NCBI RefSeq assembly: GCF_000003815.2
Contig: NC_049995.1
Span: forward strand, 834,284 to 898,283
Source of the DNA: Branchiostoma floridae
Taxonomy: Eukaryota > Chordata > Leptocardii > Amphioxiformes > Branchiostomatidae
Reading direction: 5' to 3'
Length of the DNA: 64,000 nucleotides
Below, piece by piece: positions 1-9,509 of this stretch (position 1 is its first letter; every line of letters begins with the position of its first letter). The notes under the pieces were generated by a model, which saw only the letters and a list, made by a program, of their open reading frames with translations, searched no databases and was not told the DNA's origin. Position numbers and translations under genes: made by a program.

Positions 1-1456
1 AGGGGGGGGGGGGGGGTCACTACAATCAATCGAGCAATATCTATTGCGCAACAATTGTACGGATACAATGTATGGCAAGTTCGTTATCACCAAGACTACA
101 AGCATAACGTTACCTAAGACAAGTTCAGAAACTTTCAATTTACTTGATATGTCACTCCCTGATGCAACTTCCTTGTAAATAGGCCAACATATCTCTACTG
201 CTTTTCTAAAAAGGAACCGTATTGACACAAGCACTTGATGTTAACTCTGTATCGTGTACCACTATATTCTAGTAATACCTGCTTCCCATGAATTGAACCA
301 CTCAGCTAAAGTGGCAAAGCGATTAGTCATTTTTACATAGAACCTTTTATCACTGTTATGTATATAGAACTACATAGATATTAGTTTTGATGTTCTGTTC
401 ATGTAATACACCCGAACCAGCCATACATTGTATCCGTACAACTGTCACATGGTCACATTCGTAGGTCGTCGTAAGATGTTGATGTTGTAAAATTTTCACG
501 AAGGCTGTGACAGAAACCAACCACCAACGAGAATGCAAGACAGACCCCCCCCCCCCCAAAAAAAATCAAGACTTTTGCAGGACACATGCACGAATAGCTC
601 AAGACTCGTATGACGATCGTACTACCTATGTGACCAGAGTCTTAGTTTTGCGTATACAGATAGAGACACGTGTCACTGAGATACAGCCATCCGCGTTTTC
701 CCTCGGGTATTCCCTCGTGACGTCACAATTGCCATGCTGTTTGTCTAGCAACGTATTCCCTGCCAAACTTACTCTCCAAGCAGAGGTTAGGCTCCGGCTT
801 TTTTTAACGTTATTTTAGTCGTTTTTATCGGGCTTTTTATTTTGTATTTTATCTTGCTGTGTCAAAACCTAACTTTGGGTGGCGTACTTCAAGAAAAATG
901 ACAAAATAGAAAGCCCGATAAAAACGACTTAAAACGGTTAAAAAAACAGCCGGAGACTGGCCTCTGCTTGGAGAGTATGCCAAACGGTCAGTACTGAAAT
1001 GTGAATAAAAGTAAGGGTCTGTTGAGTCGACTATACGGATGACATCCATAGCAGTCTAAAAATGATACGGGCGTACCAAAAAATAATGGCAAAAATGTCT
1101 TCATCATGAATTCCAAGTGGTTATTATACATACCCTGTCACATTTGGCGAAAGTCAAAATCGGACGACGATTCTGCGGCAATCGCCCAAGCCTCGCTTAT
1201 AATGACAACTTTTTTTTGCACAACAATTTTACAAGGTACAAAGTATGGCTTATATGTGACAGGGACGGTTTTTAGGTGAAAATAGGCGCAGCCCTCTGTC
1301 GATCTTGAATATGGCCGATCTTCCATCGATACGCCCGAAGATCGTGGATAATATGACAGGCCGGTAGTAAGACGGGTGATATAAAGGCCTCACTCTTGTC
1401 TATTACCGACACCTAGTAGTACAGAGAATTACTGCAGCTCGTGTTTCCCTCCCCAG
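1..1456. other. Intron/upstream DNA of the coiled-coil gene
   Basis: No exon is supported here. It starts with a G homopolymer at 1-16. Around 35-75 and 1205-1250 there are diverged copies of a motif (caacaattgtacatggtac type) that also occurs near 6720, where it looks like the 3' end of a minus-strand LINE. A foldback element lies at 769-977. Bases 1133-1263 are bounded by an 11-base inverted repeat (ccctgtcacat / atgtgacaggg), a weaker candidate element. The open frames in this stretch look like chance. Confidence 0.5.
769..977. mobile_element. hAT-like foldback MITE (CTCCAAGCAGAGG family, copy 1)
   Basis: The ends are inverted copies of tactctccaagcagagg, and the inner arms also pair (the ggctccggc region with the gccggagac region). 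The element is flanked on both sides by the same 8 bases, tgccaaac (761-768 and 978-985). An 8-base duplication is typical of hAT transposons. It has no coding capacity, so it is non-autonomous. Related copies lie at 45090-45223 and near 48582-48790. Confidence 0.8.
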
Positions 1457-1644
1457 GTGCGGTGTCTGGAGGCTGAGCTCGCCCAGCACAGAGAGGCGGC
1501 GCTGAGTGCCCAGGATGAGGTCAGTGATGAGGAGTACCAGCGGCTGGAGGCGCAGACGGAGCTGGAGGAAGTCAGGGGGCAGATGGAAGCCGCCAAGCGG
1601 AAAGCAACGGAACTTCAAGTCGCAGTTGACGCCAGGGAAACGCT
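1457..1644 (+). CDS. Coiled-coil protein, internal exon A
   Basis: The exon follows a clear acceptor (ctccccag) and ends at a gtaagg donor. It is 188 bases, phase 0 in and 2 bases over. It encodes a charged heptad-like segment (CLEAELAQHREAALSAQDEV, then EELEEVRGQMEAAKRKATEL-type sequence) rich in E, Q, A, K and L, typical of a long alpha-helical coiled coil. GC content is far above the flanking introns. Its last two bases join in frame to the exon at 2217. The start of the gene is left of the window. I do not recognise the family. Similar texture occurs in golgins, centrosomal and cytoskeletal linkers. Confidence 0.8.
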
Positions 1645-2216
1645 GTAAGGGTGTGATTTCATATGCCATGATCTTTTAACATTTCAACATTTTTCTTATT
1701 ACCTTCATGAAAAATTGATTTTATTATTGGCAGCGTTTTTCTGTTGGGGAACAAGATAACTCAAGATCGGCTGAATGAATGAAAGTTTTTTTTATATTTG
1801 GTTTGTCGGTAGGTTGTGAAAAATATAATATTCTCCTTTGGGCCCCCTGGCAGCTTTCGTATGCATTGTAGTAAAATTCTGGTTTAGATATTCAGGAAAG
1901 CTGCAGTCATGATTTTGGGGATGGTAGATACATGTAGCTTGCAAAGGGAAGAAGTGGTTTATACGTTTGGGCCCAAGAAGCTTGTACTGGAACTGCAGCT
2001 GCAATTTTGTTAAAATCTGATGAGGATGACTAAGAAAATAATTGTTTTTATATTACTTTTTAATTTCAAGGTTACATCCGTTTCATATCATTTGTATAAT
2101 ACACTGTATGAAAATAGAATGATTTTTCGGGTATTTCACTGCCGTGTTAATGTCACATTAGTTCTCAGTGTCTTGGTAGTAGATGTTAAACTGAAGAGTA
2201 ATCTGTCCATCCACAG

Positions 2217-2382
2217 CTGTGCAGAGCTGCACAAGAAACTGAACCAGCTCCAGGCGGACCTGAAGAAGCGAGACCAGGAGACGCAGCGCCGCTTCCTGGA
2301 GATGTACGAGAAGGGGCGAGCCGCCGAGCAGTTCGAGCAGAGTGAGAACCTGCTGTGTGATGCCATGACAGCACCTGCACAG
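2217..2382 (+). CDS. Coiled-coil protein, internal exon B
   Basis: The acceptor is atccacag and the exon is 166 bases, completing the split codon of the previous exon and ending phase 0 at CACCTGCACAG/GTGAGAAC. It encodes CAELHKKLNQLQADLKKRDQ and a further helical stretch (RRFLEMYEKGRAAEQFEQSE) ending in ATM-TAPAQ-type small residues. The last 15 exon bases plus the donor are the founder of the 28-base minisatellite that begins immediately downstream, so many copies of this donor follow. Reading on past the first donor reaches an in-frame TGA in the second repeat copy, so the first donor is the productive one. Confidence 0.8.
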
Positions 2383-2815
2383 GTGAGAACAGGGGCACAG
2401 CACCTGCACAGGTGAGAACAGGGGCACAGCACCTGCACAGGTGAGAACAGGGTACAGCACCTGCACAGTTGAGAACAGGGGAACAGCACCTGCACAGGTG
2501 AGAACAGGGTACAGCACCTGCACAGGTGAGAACAGGGTACAGCACCTGCACAGGTGAGAACAGGGGTACAGCACCTGCACAGGTGAGAACAGGGTACAGC
2601 ACCTGCACAGGTGAGAACAGGGGAACAGCACCTGCACAGGTGAGAACAGGGTACAGCACCTGCACAGCTGAGGACAGGGGAATAGCACCTGAACAGGTGA
2701 GAACAAGGGAACAGCACCTGCACAGGTAAGAACAGGGCACCTGGACAGTTGAGAACAGGGGTTATAGCACCTGCACAGGGGAGAACAGGGGAACAGCACC
2801 TGGTCAGGTAGTAAA
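2368..2815. repeat. 28-base minisatellite derived from an exon end and splice donor
   Basis: About fifteen head-to-tail copies of a roughly 28-base unit containing CACCTGCACAG/GTGAGAAC, starting inside exon B. Units differ by single substitutions and 1-2 base indels (for example ttgagaac or ctgagg in place of gtgagaac), and decay toward the right end. Open frames across it on both strands are a product of the repeat and do not encode a protein. Confidence 0.95.
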
Positions 2816-3130
2816 CGGAACAGCACCAGCACAAGTAAGAAACGTTTACAGCACCTTGACAAGTGAGAACAAAGGGTACAGCACCTTGACAAGTGAGAAC
2901 AAAGGGTACAGCACCTTGACTCCTACGAAATGGGGTACAGCACCTGGGCAGGTAAGAACTAGGGTATAGCACCTGGGCAGGTAAGAACTAGGGTATAGCA
3001 CCTGGGCAGGTAAGAACTAGGGTATAGCACCTGGGCAGGTAAGAACTAGGGTATAGCACCTGGGTAGGTAAGAACTAGGGTATAGCACCTGGGCAGGTAA
3101 GAACTAGGGTATAGCACCTGGGCAACTGAA
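2816..3130. repeat. Second, related minisatellite block
   Basis: After a diverged transition (2816-2930), a clean array of about seven 28-29-base units runs to about 3125. Each unit carries cacctgggcaggtaagaac, which again contains a donor-like CAG/GTAAG. The unit is a homologue of the upstream 28-mer, so the two blocks are one array that evolved two unit types. Confidence 0.93.
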
Positions 3131-3376
3131 CGGGAAACTGTAGAGTGGTACTACCAGGATCCCTTCTGCTTCCTCCTTATCTTACTCTTGTTACCAACTT
3201 CCCTATCAAGAACTCTATCAAAAATGTTTTTTCTTTAGGCAAACGCCTCGTTTCTATTCACATCAGTACTGCAATCTTGACTTTTTAGTGCCTATTTTCA
3301 AAGTAGTCAGCTCATGCCTGCTGTCCTTTGACTCAGATCTATGCTTGCCTTTTCTTCTCTTCTCTCTTCTCTCTAG

Positions 3377-3460
3377 GCGGGGCCTGCCAAGCCACGCCCA
3401 CAGCGCGCCCCCTCCCCCCGCCCCGCCCGGCGCCAGCATTCCTCCCTGCCACACGGACAA
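3377..3460 (+). CDS. Coiled-coil protein, basic Pro-rich exon C
   Basis: The exon lies between a strong polypyrimidine acceptor (tcttctctctag) and a gtgagt donor. It is 84 bases, phase 0 to phase 0, so it could be skipped without a frameshift. It encodes a low-complexity basic, proline-rich linker (AGPAKPRPQRAPSPRPARRQ, then HSSLPHGQ) with very high GC. This breaks the coiled coil between exons B and D and may be a flexible linker or phosphorylation-rich region. Function not known. Confidence 0.7.
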
Positions 3461-3706
3461 GTGAGTGGTCAAGAATGGACGTCTCCTGACAACTATATCT
3501 TTGTTAATAATAGGCAGAACAATTATTTTGAAGCATATTTATAGATTAAAGCAAGGAAATTATTCACTAGTCCTCAATTTAGGCACAATCACCATAGGTA
3601 AAATAGAAAACACCATGGATTAAATTTGTATCGTTCAAAATGTGTTTTAATGCTTTTGATATTACGTTGCAGCCCAGCAGTTCTCTTTGTCCAATGCCCT
3701 AAATAG

Positions 3707-3808
3707 TAGCCTGGGTACCATCCGATTTCTACCGGGGTTCCTTTCACTCGTGTTTTTTAGTCGGCGAGTGTATGGAGCCCCGGTAGAAATCGGCTGGTAC
3801 CCAGGCTA
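3707..3808. mobile_element. Short hAT-like foldback MITE (TAGCCTGGGTACC family)
   Basis: A 102-base hairpin element with near-perfect arms (tagcctgggtacc at the left, ggtacccaggcta at the right, pairing continuing through the gatttctaccgg region). It is bounded by an exact 8-base duplication, ctaaatag, at 3699-3706 and 3809-3816. It is too small to code for anything. Confidence 0.88.
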
Positions 3809-4129
3809 CTAAATAGGGGATACATGACGTGCTTAAGTCAAGTCATGACGTTGTAGGAATCATGAAGGTGTCCAGTAAGAATGTCAAATACTAATGGACG
3901 CTTCAGTTATATACAGAATTAATATTGTTACCTGGCAACACTGTAAATTTATCTATTTTCCGAGTTTCACAGGACTTTTTTTTAACAGCAGAAGGAGAAA
4001 GAGGCCTTCTGAGGTTGAAGAAATTCCATAATACACTAATATGTAGTAATGATATGGAATTGTGGTGTCATTGTTTTCTGGGGAGGGGGGTGACTGCTGA
4101 AAAACACCACAAATATTTAAATATTCACA

Positions 4130-4858
4130 ATATAGGATATATGAGAATTCTTGTACACAACCAGGTTAAGCTTACTATAGTTTCGGTGTCTATCAGACAC
4201 CTTCCTCAGAGCTTCTGACTGGAGTTCTGCTTCTCGTATGTAGCCTTCGTTGTAACAATCTTACGAAAATTCCGATTCGCCTCTCCTGGAGTGAAGCGCG
4301 TCCTACTTTTTGATGCGTATTGTTCCTCGACATATTGCGCTCAGCTATGGTGTCAGTATAACTTGGGTACGATTCGCAGGCCTCGCGTAGCCTATAACAA
4401 TGCTCTTAGGATTGTGTTAGGTTATCGTACGAGTGATAGTGCCAGCCAAATGTTTGTGACACATGGGATTGATACTTTTGAAGCTAGAAGGAGAAAACTA
4501 ACGCATGCATTTTTACAACGCATCGCCACACCTAAAAACAACATTATCTCCTGGTTATTCCACTCAGATGCTTTCCTCCATAGCAAATTCTGGACACACT
4601 GTGAATCTTGTTTACAAAAGCCCGGCTAATTCAACTTTTTTATTGTACTCAAAGTGTATGTGTATTATTGTATTGTATGTTTTTATATATATTATGTATT
4701 GGATATGGGCCAAGAGCCTGAAATAAAGTTGAAATGAAAAAAAATGTATGTAGCAGATGTAGGTGGCGCTTTTAGACGGACACCAAAACGTCTGATAGAC
4801 ATCGAAACGTAAGCAAGTAAGTTTAACCTGGTAGTGTACATGAATTCTCAGTATATTC
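4130..4858. mobile_element. Long inverted-repeat element with a LINE tail inside
   Basis: Bases 4130-4201 and 4787-4858 are inverted copies over about 70 bases (shared core accaggttaa, then gtttcg-tgtctatcagac). The left arm continues with accttcctcagagc. Most of the interior (4291-4744) is the 3' end of an unrelated LINE, so this is either a nested insertion or a composite. The arm motif with cttcctc-gagc-ttctgactgg recurs in the element at 36315-36975. Confidence 0.75.
4250..4744 (+). pseudogene. LINE reverse-transcriptase C-terminus and 3' tail (truncated)
   Basis: The open frame from about 4291 to 4629 resembles the region downstream of the catalytic domain in non-LTR reverse transcriptases: VLLFDAYCSSTYCAQLWC, then an RRPRVAYNNALRIVLGY-type stretch, then RRRKLTHAFLQRI. 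It ends in a short AT-rich 3' UTR with an aataaa at about 4721 and an A-run at 4736-4744. The element is heavily 5'-truncated, with no catalytic motif, so it is dead. It lies inside the inverted-repeat element at 4130-4858. Confidence 0.7.
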
Positions 4859-4920
4859 TACCCACCTGATGAAATTATTTTCGGAAATATTTAGTATGTT
4901 TGTTGTCATTTTTCGCTCAG

Positions 4921-5040
4921 GTGAACGTGAACGCCCTCCTGCGGCGGATCAAACAGCTGGAGGAACAGCTGATCCAGGCACGTGGTGACCAGCGCAGTGA
5001 GAGCTACAGGAAAGGGGAGAAGGCCGAGTCTGATGTACAG
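4921..5040 (+). CDS. Coiled-coil protein, internal exon D
   Basis: The acceptor is tttttcgctcag and the donor is gtgggt. The exon is 120 bases, phase 0 to phase 0. It encodes VNVNALLRRIKQLEEQLIQA followed by a polar stretch (RGDQRSESYRKGEKAESDVQ). The first half is a classic heptad coiled coil (L-L-I-L-L spacing) and the second half is charged. It joins in frame to exon E at 7010. Confidence 0.8.
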
Positions 5041-5116
5041 GTGGGTGGGGTTATCAACTGGCAAGACGGTCTTATGGGGAGGGTTGTTCACTTGAAACAT
5101 AAATGGTTCAAATCGC

Positions 5117-5464
5117 CATCCTCCTACGCACGGTCCCCAACGGCTAGCTGACTCAGCCTATCTCATGGCCTTACTTTCAGTTCCTCGTCGCCTTATAAAT
5201 ATTAATGAGCTTACCCTTATATGGGCAGTCAGCCGTTGGGGATCGGGCGTAGGAGGATTGTGCTATGTAAGACGTAACATGATTGGCTGATAGCTTCCCA
5301 GCGGCCTTAGCGACACAGCTTTCGACAACAAAAAGCCCAAGAAAAGCCTATTCTCTGATTCGTTGACAGCTGGTTTGTGGCGACAATCATGATAACCGCT
5401 GGTAGGCATCTAGATAGCAGGGCCCATAGGCTAATGCCGTTGGGGACCGGGCGTTAGGAGGATG
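5117..5464. mobile_element. hAT-like MITE (CATCCTCCTA ends)
   Basis: A 348-base element with inverted ends (catcctcctacgc / gcgttaggaggatg, pairing on through the gtccccaacggc region). It is flanked by an exact 8-base duplication, caaatcgc, at 5109-5116 and 5465-5472. A second inward copy of the right end sits at about 5228-5260, suggesting internal duplication or a nested partial copy. Confidence 0.85.
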
Positions 5465-5489
5465 CAAATCGCTAGCGGACCCATTTGTT

Positions 5490-5796
5490 GTGTTGTTTTG
5501 GTTTGGTTGGTTTGGTACAGATATCCATTATTGATTGATATGTCACTATTCTTCCTGGAGTCCGAGTGATTTGTAGAGAATCACCAACTCTAGATGGAAA
5601 GATTTGTACCATCGCACACCGCACCATCGCACGGGTGGTGAGTTCTTTAACGTGCGTGGGACCTTAGTATAACGTAAGATGAGGAAAGCCGTGTAAAGTG
5701 CCTTCCTCAAGGGCACAAGATCAGTGACATGGCAGGATTCGAACTCGAGACCTCTCAGTCCTGGGCCAAACACGCTGCCACTGCGCCACGTGATCT
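5490..5796 (-). mobile_element. tRNA-derived SINE
   Basis: On the minus strand the element starts near 5796 with a tRNA-like head: an A-box-like tggcgcagtggcagcgtg and a B-box-like ggtctcgagttcgaatcc in the right order and spacing. A tRNA-unrelated body follows (including cttgaggaaggcactttaca) and then a tail with repeated aaacc/aacca units near 5490-5520. The head does not fold into a full cloverleaf with intact stems, so it is a SINE and not a working tRNA gene. Confidence 0.7.
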
Positions 5797-6130
5797 TTCA
5801 AGAGAATTAGCATTTTTCAGATGAGACGTAAAGCTGGAGGCCCTATGTTTGGTTTGAGCCACAAGTCAAGCATGTTAAGGAGCGCTAGCCAAGCACACTT
5901 TTCGAAAAGAGAATGCATCCTTCTTTGCGTACATCAATCCCTAAAGCCAAAACTTGTACTTACTGCACAACTTACTGTATTATGCCCATTTAAAGGTGGT
6001 TTAATGGAAATGCGAAGCAAACAAGTAGAATGAATTCTGGTTTGAATGTTAAATGTCGCACAGCATGGTGGGTTTGAATGTCACATGCCTTCAGTCGTTA
6101 GTTTGACATACGTGTATGTTTTACTTGCAA

Positions 6131-6440
6131 GTTGTAAGGGCACTTCTTAAGTAAGGGCACGTCTCGAGATAGGGCACGTCTCAACTTAGGACACATAATT
6201 TTGGGCGCATCTTAAGTTAGGGTACGTCTGAGGTTAGGGCACATCTTCAGAAAAGGGCATGTCTTAAATTAGGGCATGTCTCAATTTAAAATAATCTAGG
6301 GTATGTCTTACGTTAAGGCACATCTCAAGTTAGGACACATGTTATGTTAGGGTATGTCTTAAGTTCAATGCACATCCTAAGCTAAGGCACTTTTATGTTA
6401 AGGCACATGCACGCTGATGCACGTCTCAAGCTACATGTAA
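6131..6440. repeat. Degenerate tandem repeat (about 20-22 bases)
   Basis: Imperfect head-to-tail units of the type agggcacgtctcaagtt run through this stretch about fourteen times with many substitutions. No open frame or known element is visible in it. Confidence 0.75.
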
Positions 6441-6681
6441 AGGTGGACTCTCACTGCACTTGCGTCAAGCTTGCGTCACTGCGGGGTTCGTTCACTGCGT
6501 CACTGTTTTGTTACTTTCTCCGATTTTTATGATTTAGATATTACATAATACACAAAGTATGACTTAGAAGACGACAAAATACACAAAAAGTAAGAAAATT
6601 CTTTATCACTGAAATTCCTTGAGTATCTTTCGAACTCCACAGTGACGCAAACTTGACACAAGTGCAGTGAGAGTGCGCCTT
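6441..6681. mobile_element. Palindromic MITE (ACTCTCACTGCACTTG ends)
   Basis: The ends are inverted copies over about 40 bases: ggactctcactgcacttgcg, then aagcttgcgtcactg at the left; cagtgacgcaaactt, then aagtgcagtgagagtgcg at the right. The interior is AT-rich and non-coding. I did not find a convincing target duplication. Confidence 0.8.
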
Positions 6682-6704
6682 AAGTTAAGGCGTCCGTTGT
6701 TTTA

Positions 6705-6900
6705 TGATATAGAAGAACTTTATTGCACGACAATTGTACATGGTACAAAGTATGGCAACAACTATTACATCAAGTGCAAAATAGAGGTATAGGATAAAGA
6801 TTAACATCATATATACACAAAATACAATAAGGGCTAACATGCATAATTCATTCATACAGCATCATAATGTAGTAGGCTAATCATTAACTTCGGTATTTTT
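6705..6900 (-). mobile_element. LINE 3' tail (minus strand)
   Basis: Read on the minus strand this ends in gccatactttgtaccatg, then caattgtcgtgcaataaag, resembling a LINE 3' UTR with its polyadenylation signal. Related fragments occur near 35-75 and 1205-1250. No reverse transcriptase sequence remains. Confidence 0.45.
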
Positions 6901-7009
6901 TCTAATACCAAAGCAGTCCTTGATGTATTTGCCTATTTTTGCATTATTGGAGTTCTGACATTTAAATGAAATGTATTGACTCAGAAGTGTGTTTGTCTCC
7001 CGTCCCCAG

Positions 7010-7156
7010 GTGAAACTACGTGTGCTGCGGGACGCGGTGTTCTACTATCTGGTTGAGCGGGAGCGCGAGCAGAACCTGCAGATGATTCTGGAAATCTGTA
7101 ATTATAACGACAAACAGAAGAAGATGATCATCAAGACTCTCAAACAGAAAGATTGA
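7010..7156 (+). CDS. Coiled-coil protein, last coding exon E
   Basis: The acceptor is ccgtccccag. The exon is phase 0 in and runs 49 codons including a TGA stop at 7154-7156. It encodes VKLRVLRDAVFYYLVERERE, then QNLQMILEICNYNDKQKKM and a basic end (IIKTLKQKD). The pattern of an aromatic helix (FYYL), a short linker and a second helix at the extreme C-terminus after a long coiled coil is reminiscent of the GRIP/GRAB-type ends of golgins that bind small GTPases. This is a resemblance of layout only, and I do not claim the domain. The GTG codons at the exon starts are splice-junction codons, not initiation codons. Confidence 0.8.
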   Translation: MKLRVLRDAVFYYLVEREREQNLQMILEICNYNDKQKKMIIKTLKQKD

Positions 7157-8100
7157 TCTAGGCTGTAGTTTCAGGATAGCCTGCTAGGGGGCACTGTAGC
7201 TTGAATCATCAACTGATTTTTAAAAAGAATAGGATATGTTACCTTTTCTGATGATGCCAGGTCGCATTAATGGGCCAAAAATGTCTGAAACAACATACGT
7301 GTAACTGCATAGGTTTAGCTAAGATGTTTATTACATGACTTTGTCACTTTATGACCCCAGCGAATCTCCTTTCTTGCTCGTACTTCTTCCGGAACGCACT
7401 AGAATTTGTAATCACACAATGTTTGTGCCATAAGAGATAAGAAATGGCAGACATATGGAAAACCTACATGTTCAGTCCATTGTCATTGACAAAAATTGTG
7501 TACAATGATGAATACAAAGTACCGTCTTGTATTGCTAAAGCATACAATTTCCTGAAAAGCTGAGTTGCGATGTTAAAGGTGTTCCCAATCTTGAGAACAC
7601 TTCAGAGAACTGTACAAAGTGAGAATCAGTGTGAAATACTCGATAGGGTGGTTTGTAGAAGTGAATTCTCAAGATAAGGTGCAACTTACCACGCCACAGA
7701 GAGGAAGTAAGGAAGGTTTGCCTTCGTATCAGCTATGTGAGACTGATGCAATGGGACCCTTGTATAGGGTAATGTACATTTGTAGACACAATTTTCGTGG
7801 GACAACGAATTTTGGCCATGTGACAATGCAGTCACACAAAAGCAACAGGTATGGCACGAATAATCGAATAAGGTGGGCATTTCTAGCTTGTGCAGCAAGA
7901 ATTGCAGCCCGGGCATGGCAAGACTTTCCAGTGGGAACATCTAGCACGTATAGCAAGGAAGGGGTTTCATGCATATGGGAGTGCCTTTCGTCAGGTATAG
8001 TGTCTTTACCTCTAGACTTTCCATTACGCAAATATCTGTAGTTGTTTTGGTGTGGAGTTTCAATAAAGCTTATCAAATAAATATTCATAGTGTTGACTTT
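7157..8100 (+). other. 3' UTR of the coiled-coil gene with polyadenylation signal
   Basis: No further exon is supported after the TGA. An aataaa at 8062-8067, followed by another at about 8077, precedes a T-rich stretch at 8097-8110. That fits a 3' end near 8085-8100 and a 3' UTR of about 0.9 kb. The open frames of 84-140 codons here on both strands lack any family resemblance or exon-like composition. Confidence 0.55.
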
Positions 8101-9280
8101 TGTTTTCCTTGAAATGACAGTTTATATAATGACAATGTTGTTTTGATTGTATGGATGACATCCGGTCGCGCATCGATCAATTTTCGTCAGTTTTAAAAAG
8201 AAAAGTTTTTGACCATACTGTAAATCATGCAAAATTGCTACAAAACGAGTATTACTAAATGTAATGGTAAAATTACAAAATATCAGAAAACGGATGTAAA
8301 TGTTGTAAAATAATGCCAAAGACAATTTCAAAGGCAAAAAAGACGATGTAAAAAACCAAATTCAGTATACCAGTTTAAAGTTTACTTGCTGAACATTTTG
8401 ATTTCATATATATGAAGGGAACTCTTTCAGGGCTAACTGTCAAATCAATGTAATCAAACCAACATGGTCTCAGAGTAAATAGTTATTGAGAACTGTTATT
8501 AACAGACAATGTTTTCATATCTTTTCTTGATTGTCACGGTAGTGGGTACCATTTATCATTCAATGTACCCCCTGCATTTTGATTTTGTTATTGTCTATAG
8601 CTCTAGTCCTGAATAAAACAGAGATAGAGGTGGTGATGGTCTATAAAAACATCAGCAAACAATGTCTTAAAACGTTCTATCAGCATTTACATAATACAAT
8701 TTTGCAAACTTGATGATATTCTTAATTAAGATTGAGAGTGATATTGCAAGAAAGCCACTTTCAGTACTGCAGTCTGATATATCCGGTATAACTTAGGGTT
8801 TTATTGCAATACAAAGACAGTCAGTCAGGTTAAAACATATAAATATACATCCAGAGTTGCACTCAGAGATCCTCTCACTATAACACAATGTTGTCTGGTA
8901 TTGCCAGGACTTGCCAGCCTAGCTAAAGTCTGCTTACATATTGCTTGCACAGATTGAAGAGAAAATTTGGAGTCAAAGTGCATTTTGTAGTGCCTGGTTT
9001 ACACTCAGAACATGTACACATGGACCTGCGCTGGACCAAATGCACAAATGGGTCTCTTCAGAAATGACAACAAATTCTTCTTGTCAGTTGGAAGACATTA
9101 AGAAGATTTTCCAAACTAAGAACATCCATGTACATGGTTCATTAACACAGTTAATTCCTGAAGGCATACGATGTCATGTAGTAGGCGCACAAATATACAC
9201 TTTACATCTGGATTCTTCAACGTTATACAATTCCTTGCACATAAAATATGTAGAAAAAGCTTGTCTGTGTACCTAATTGG
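8101..9280. other. Intergenic AT-rich DNA
   Basis: This lies between the 3' ends of two convergent genes. I see no exon, RNA gene or clear repeat structure here. The open frame at 8941-9276 has no recognisable motif. Confidence 0.5.
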
Positions 9281-9509
9281 TAACGCTAGTATACCTTTAT
9301 CTGCGGGGTAACCTATATCCGTTGTATAAAGAAAGATGTATTTAGGGAATTTGATTCAACAAATGGTGGTTTCAAATTGCAATATTTGAAAGTATTGTAC
9401 ATCTACTAGTAATGTGAGACCACCGTTCGTCGACTGGATATCCCTGAATACTCTGTTTTGAAAACAACGGGTAAAGGTAACCCCACGGATAAAGGTGAAC
9501 TAGCATTAC
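9281..9509. mobile_element. TAACGCTAGTTCACC MITE, copy 1
   Basis: A palindromic element of about 229 bases. The left arm carries taacgctagt, acctttat, gcggggtaacctatatccg. The right arm is the inverse, ending in ggataaaggtgaactagc. The middle carries two inverted ggtttcaaa-type blocks. It is non-coding. Eight further copies lie in the window. Confidence 0.88.

Noticed and set aside
2136-2972. Three overlapping minus-strand open frames of 184-278 codons rich in Cys, Leu and Val
   Set aside because: They run across the 28-base minisatellite. All three frames stay open because the unit lacks stops, and the sequence is a simple repeat with no domain.
5700-5796. A functional tRNA gene on the minus strand
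   Set aside because: The A- and B-box-like words are present, but the stems do not form a proper cloverleaf, and a SINE body and tail follow directly.
7619-8088. Overlapping 140- and 119-codon frames
   Set aside because: They lie in the 3' UTR of the coiled-coil gene, on both strands, without motifs or exon-like composition.
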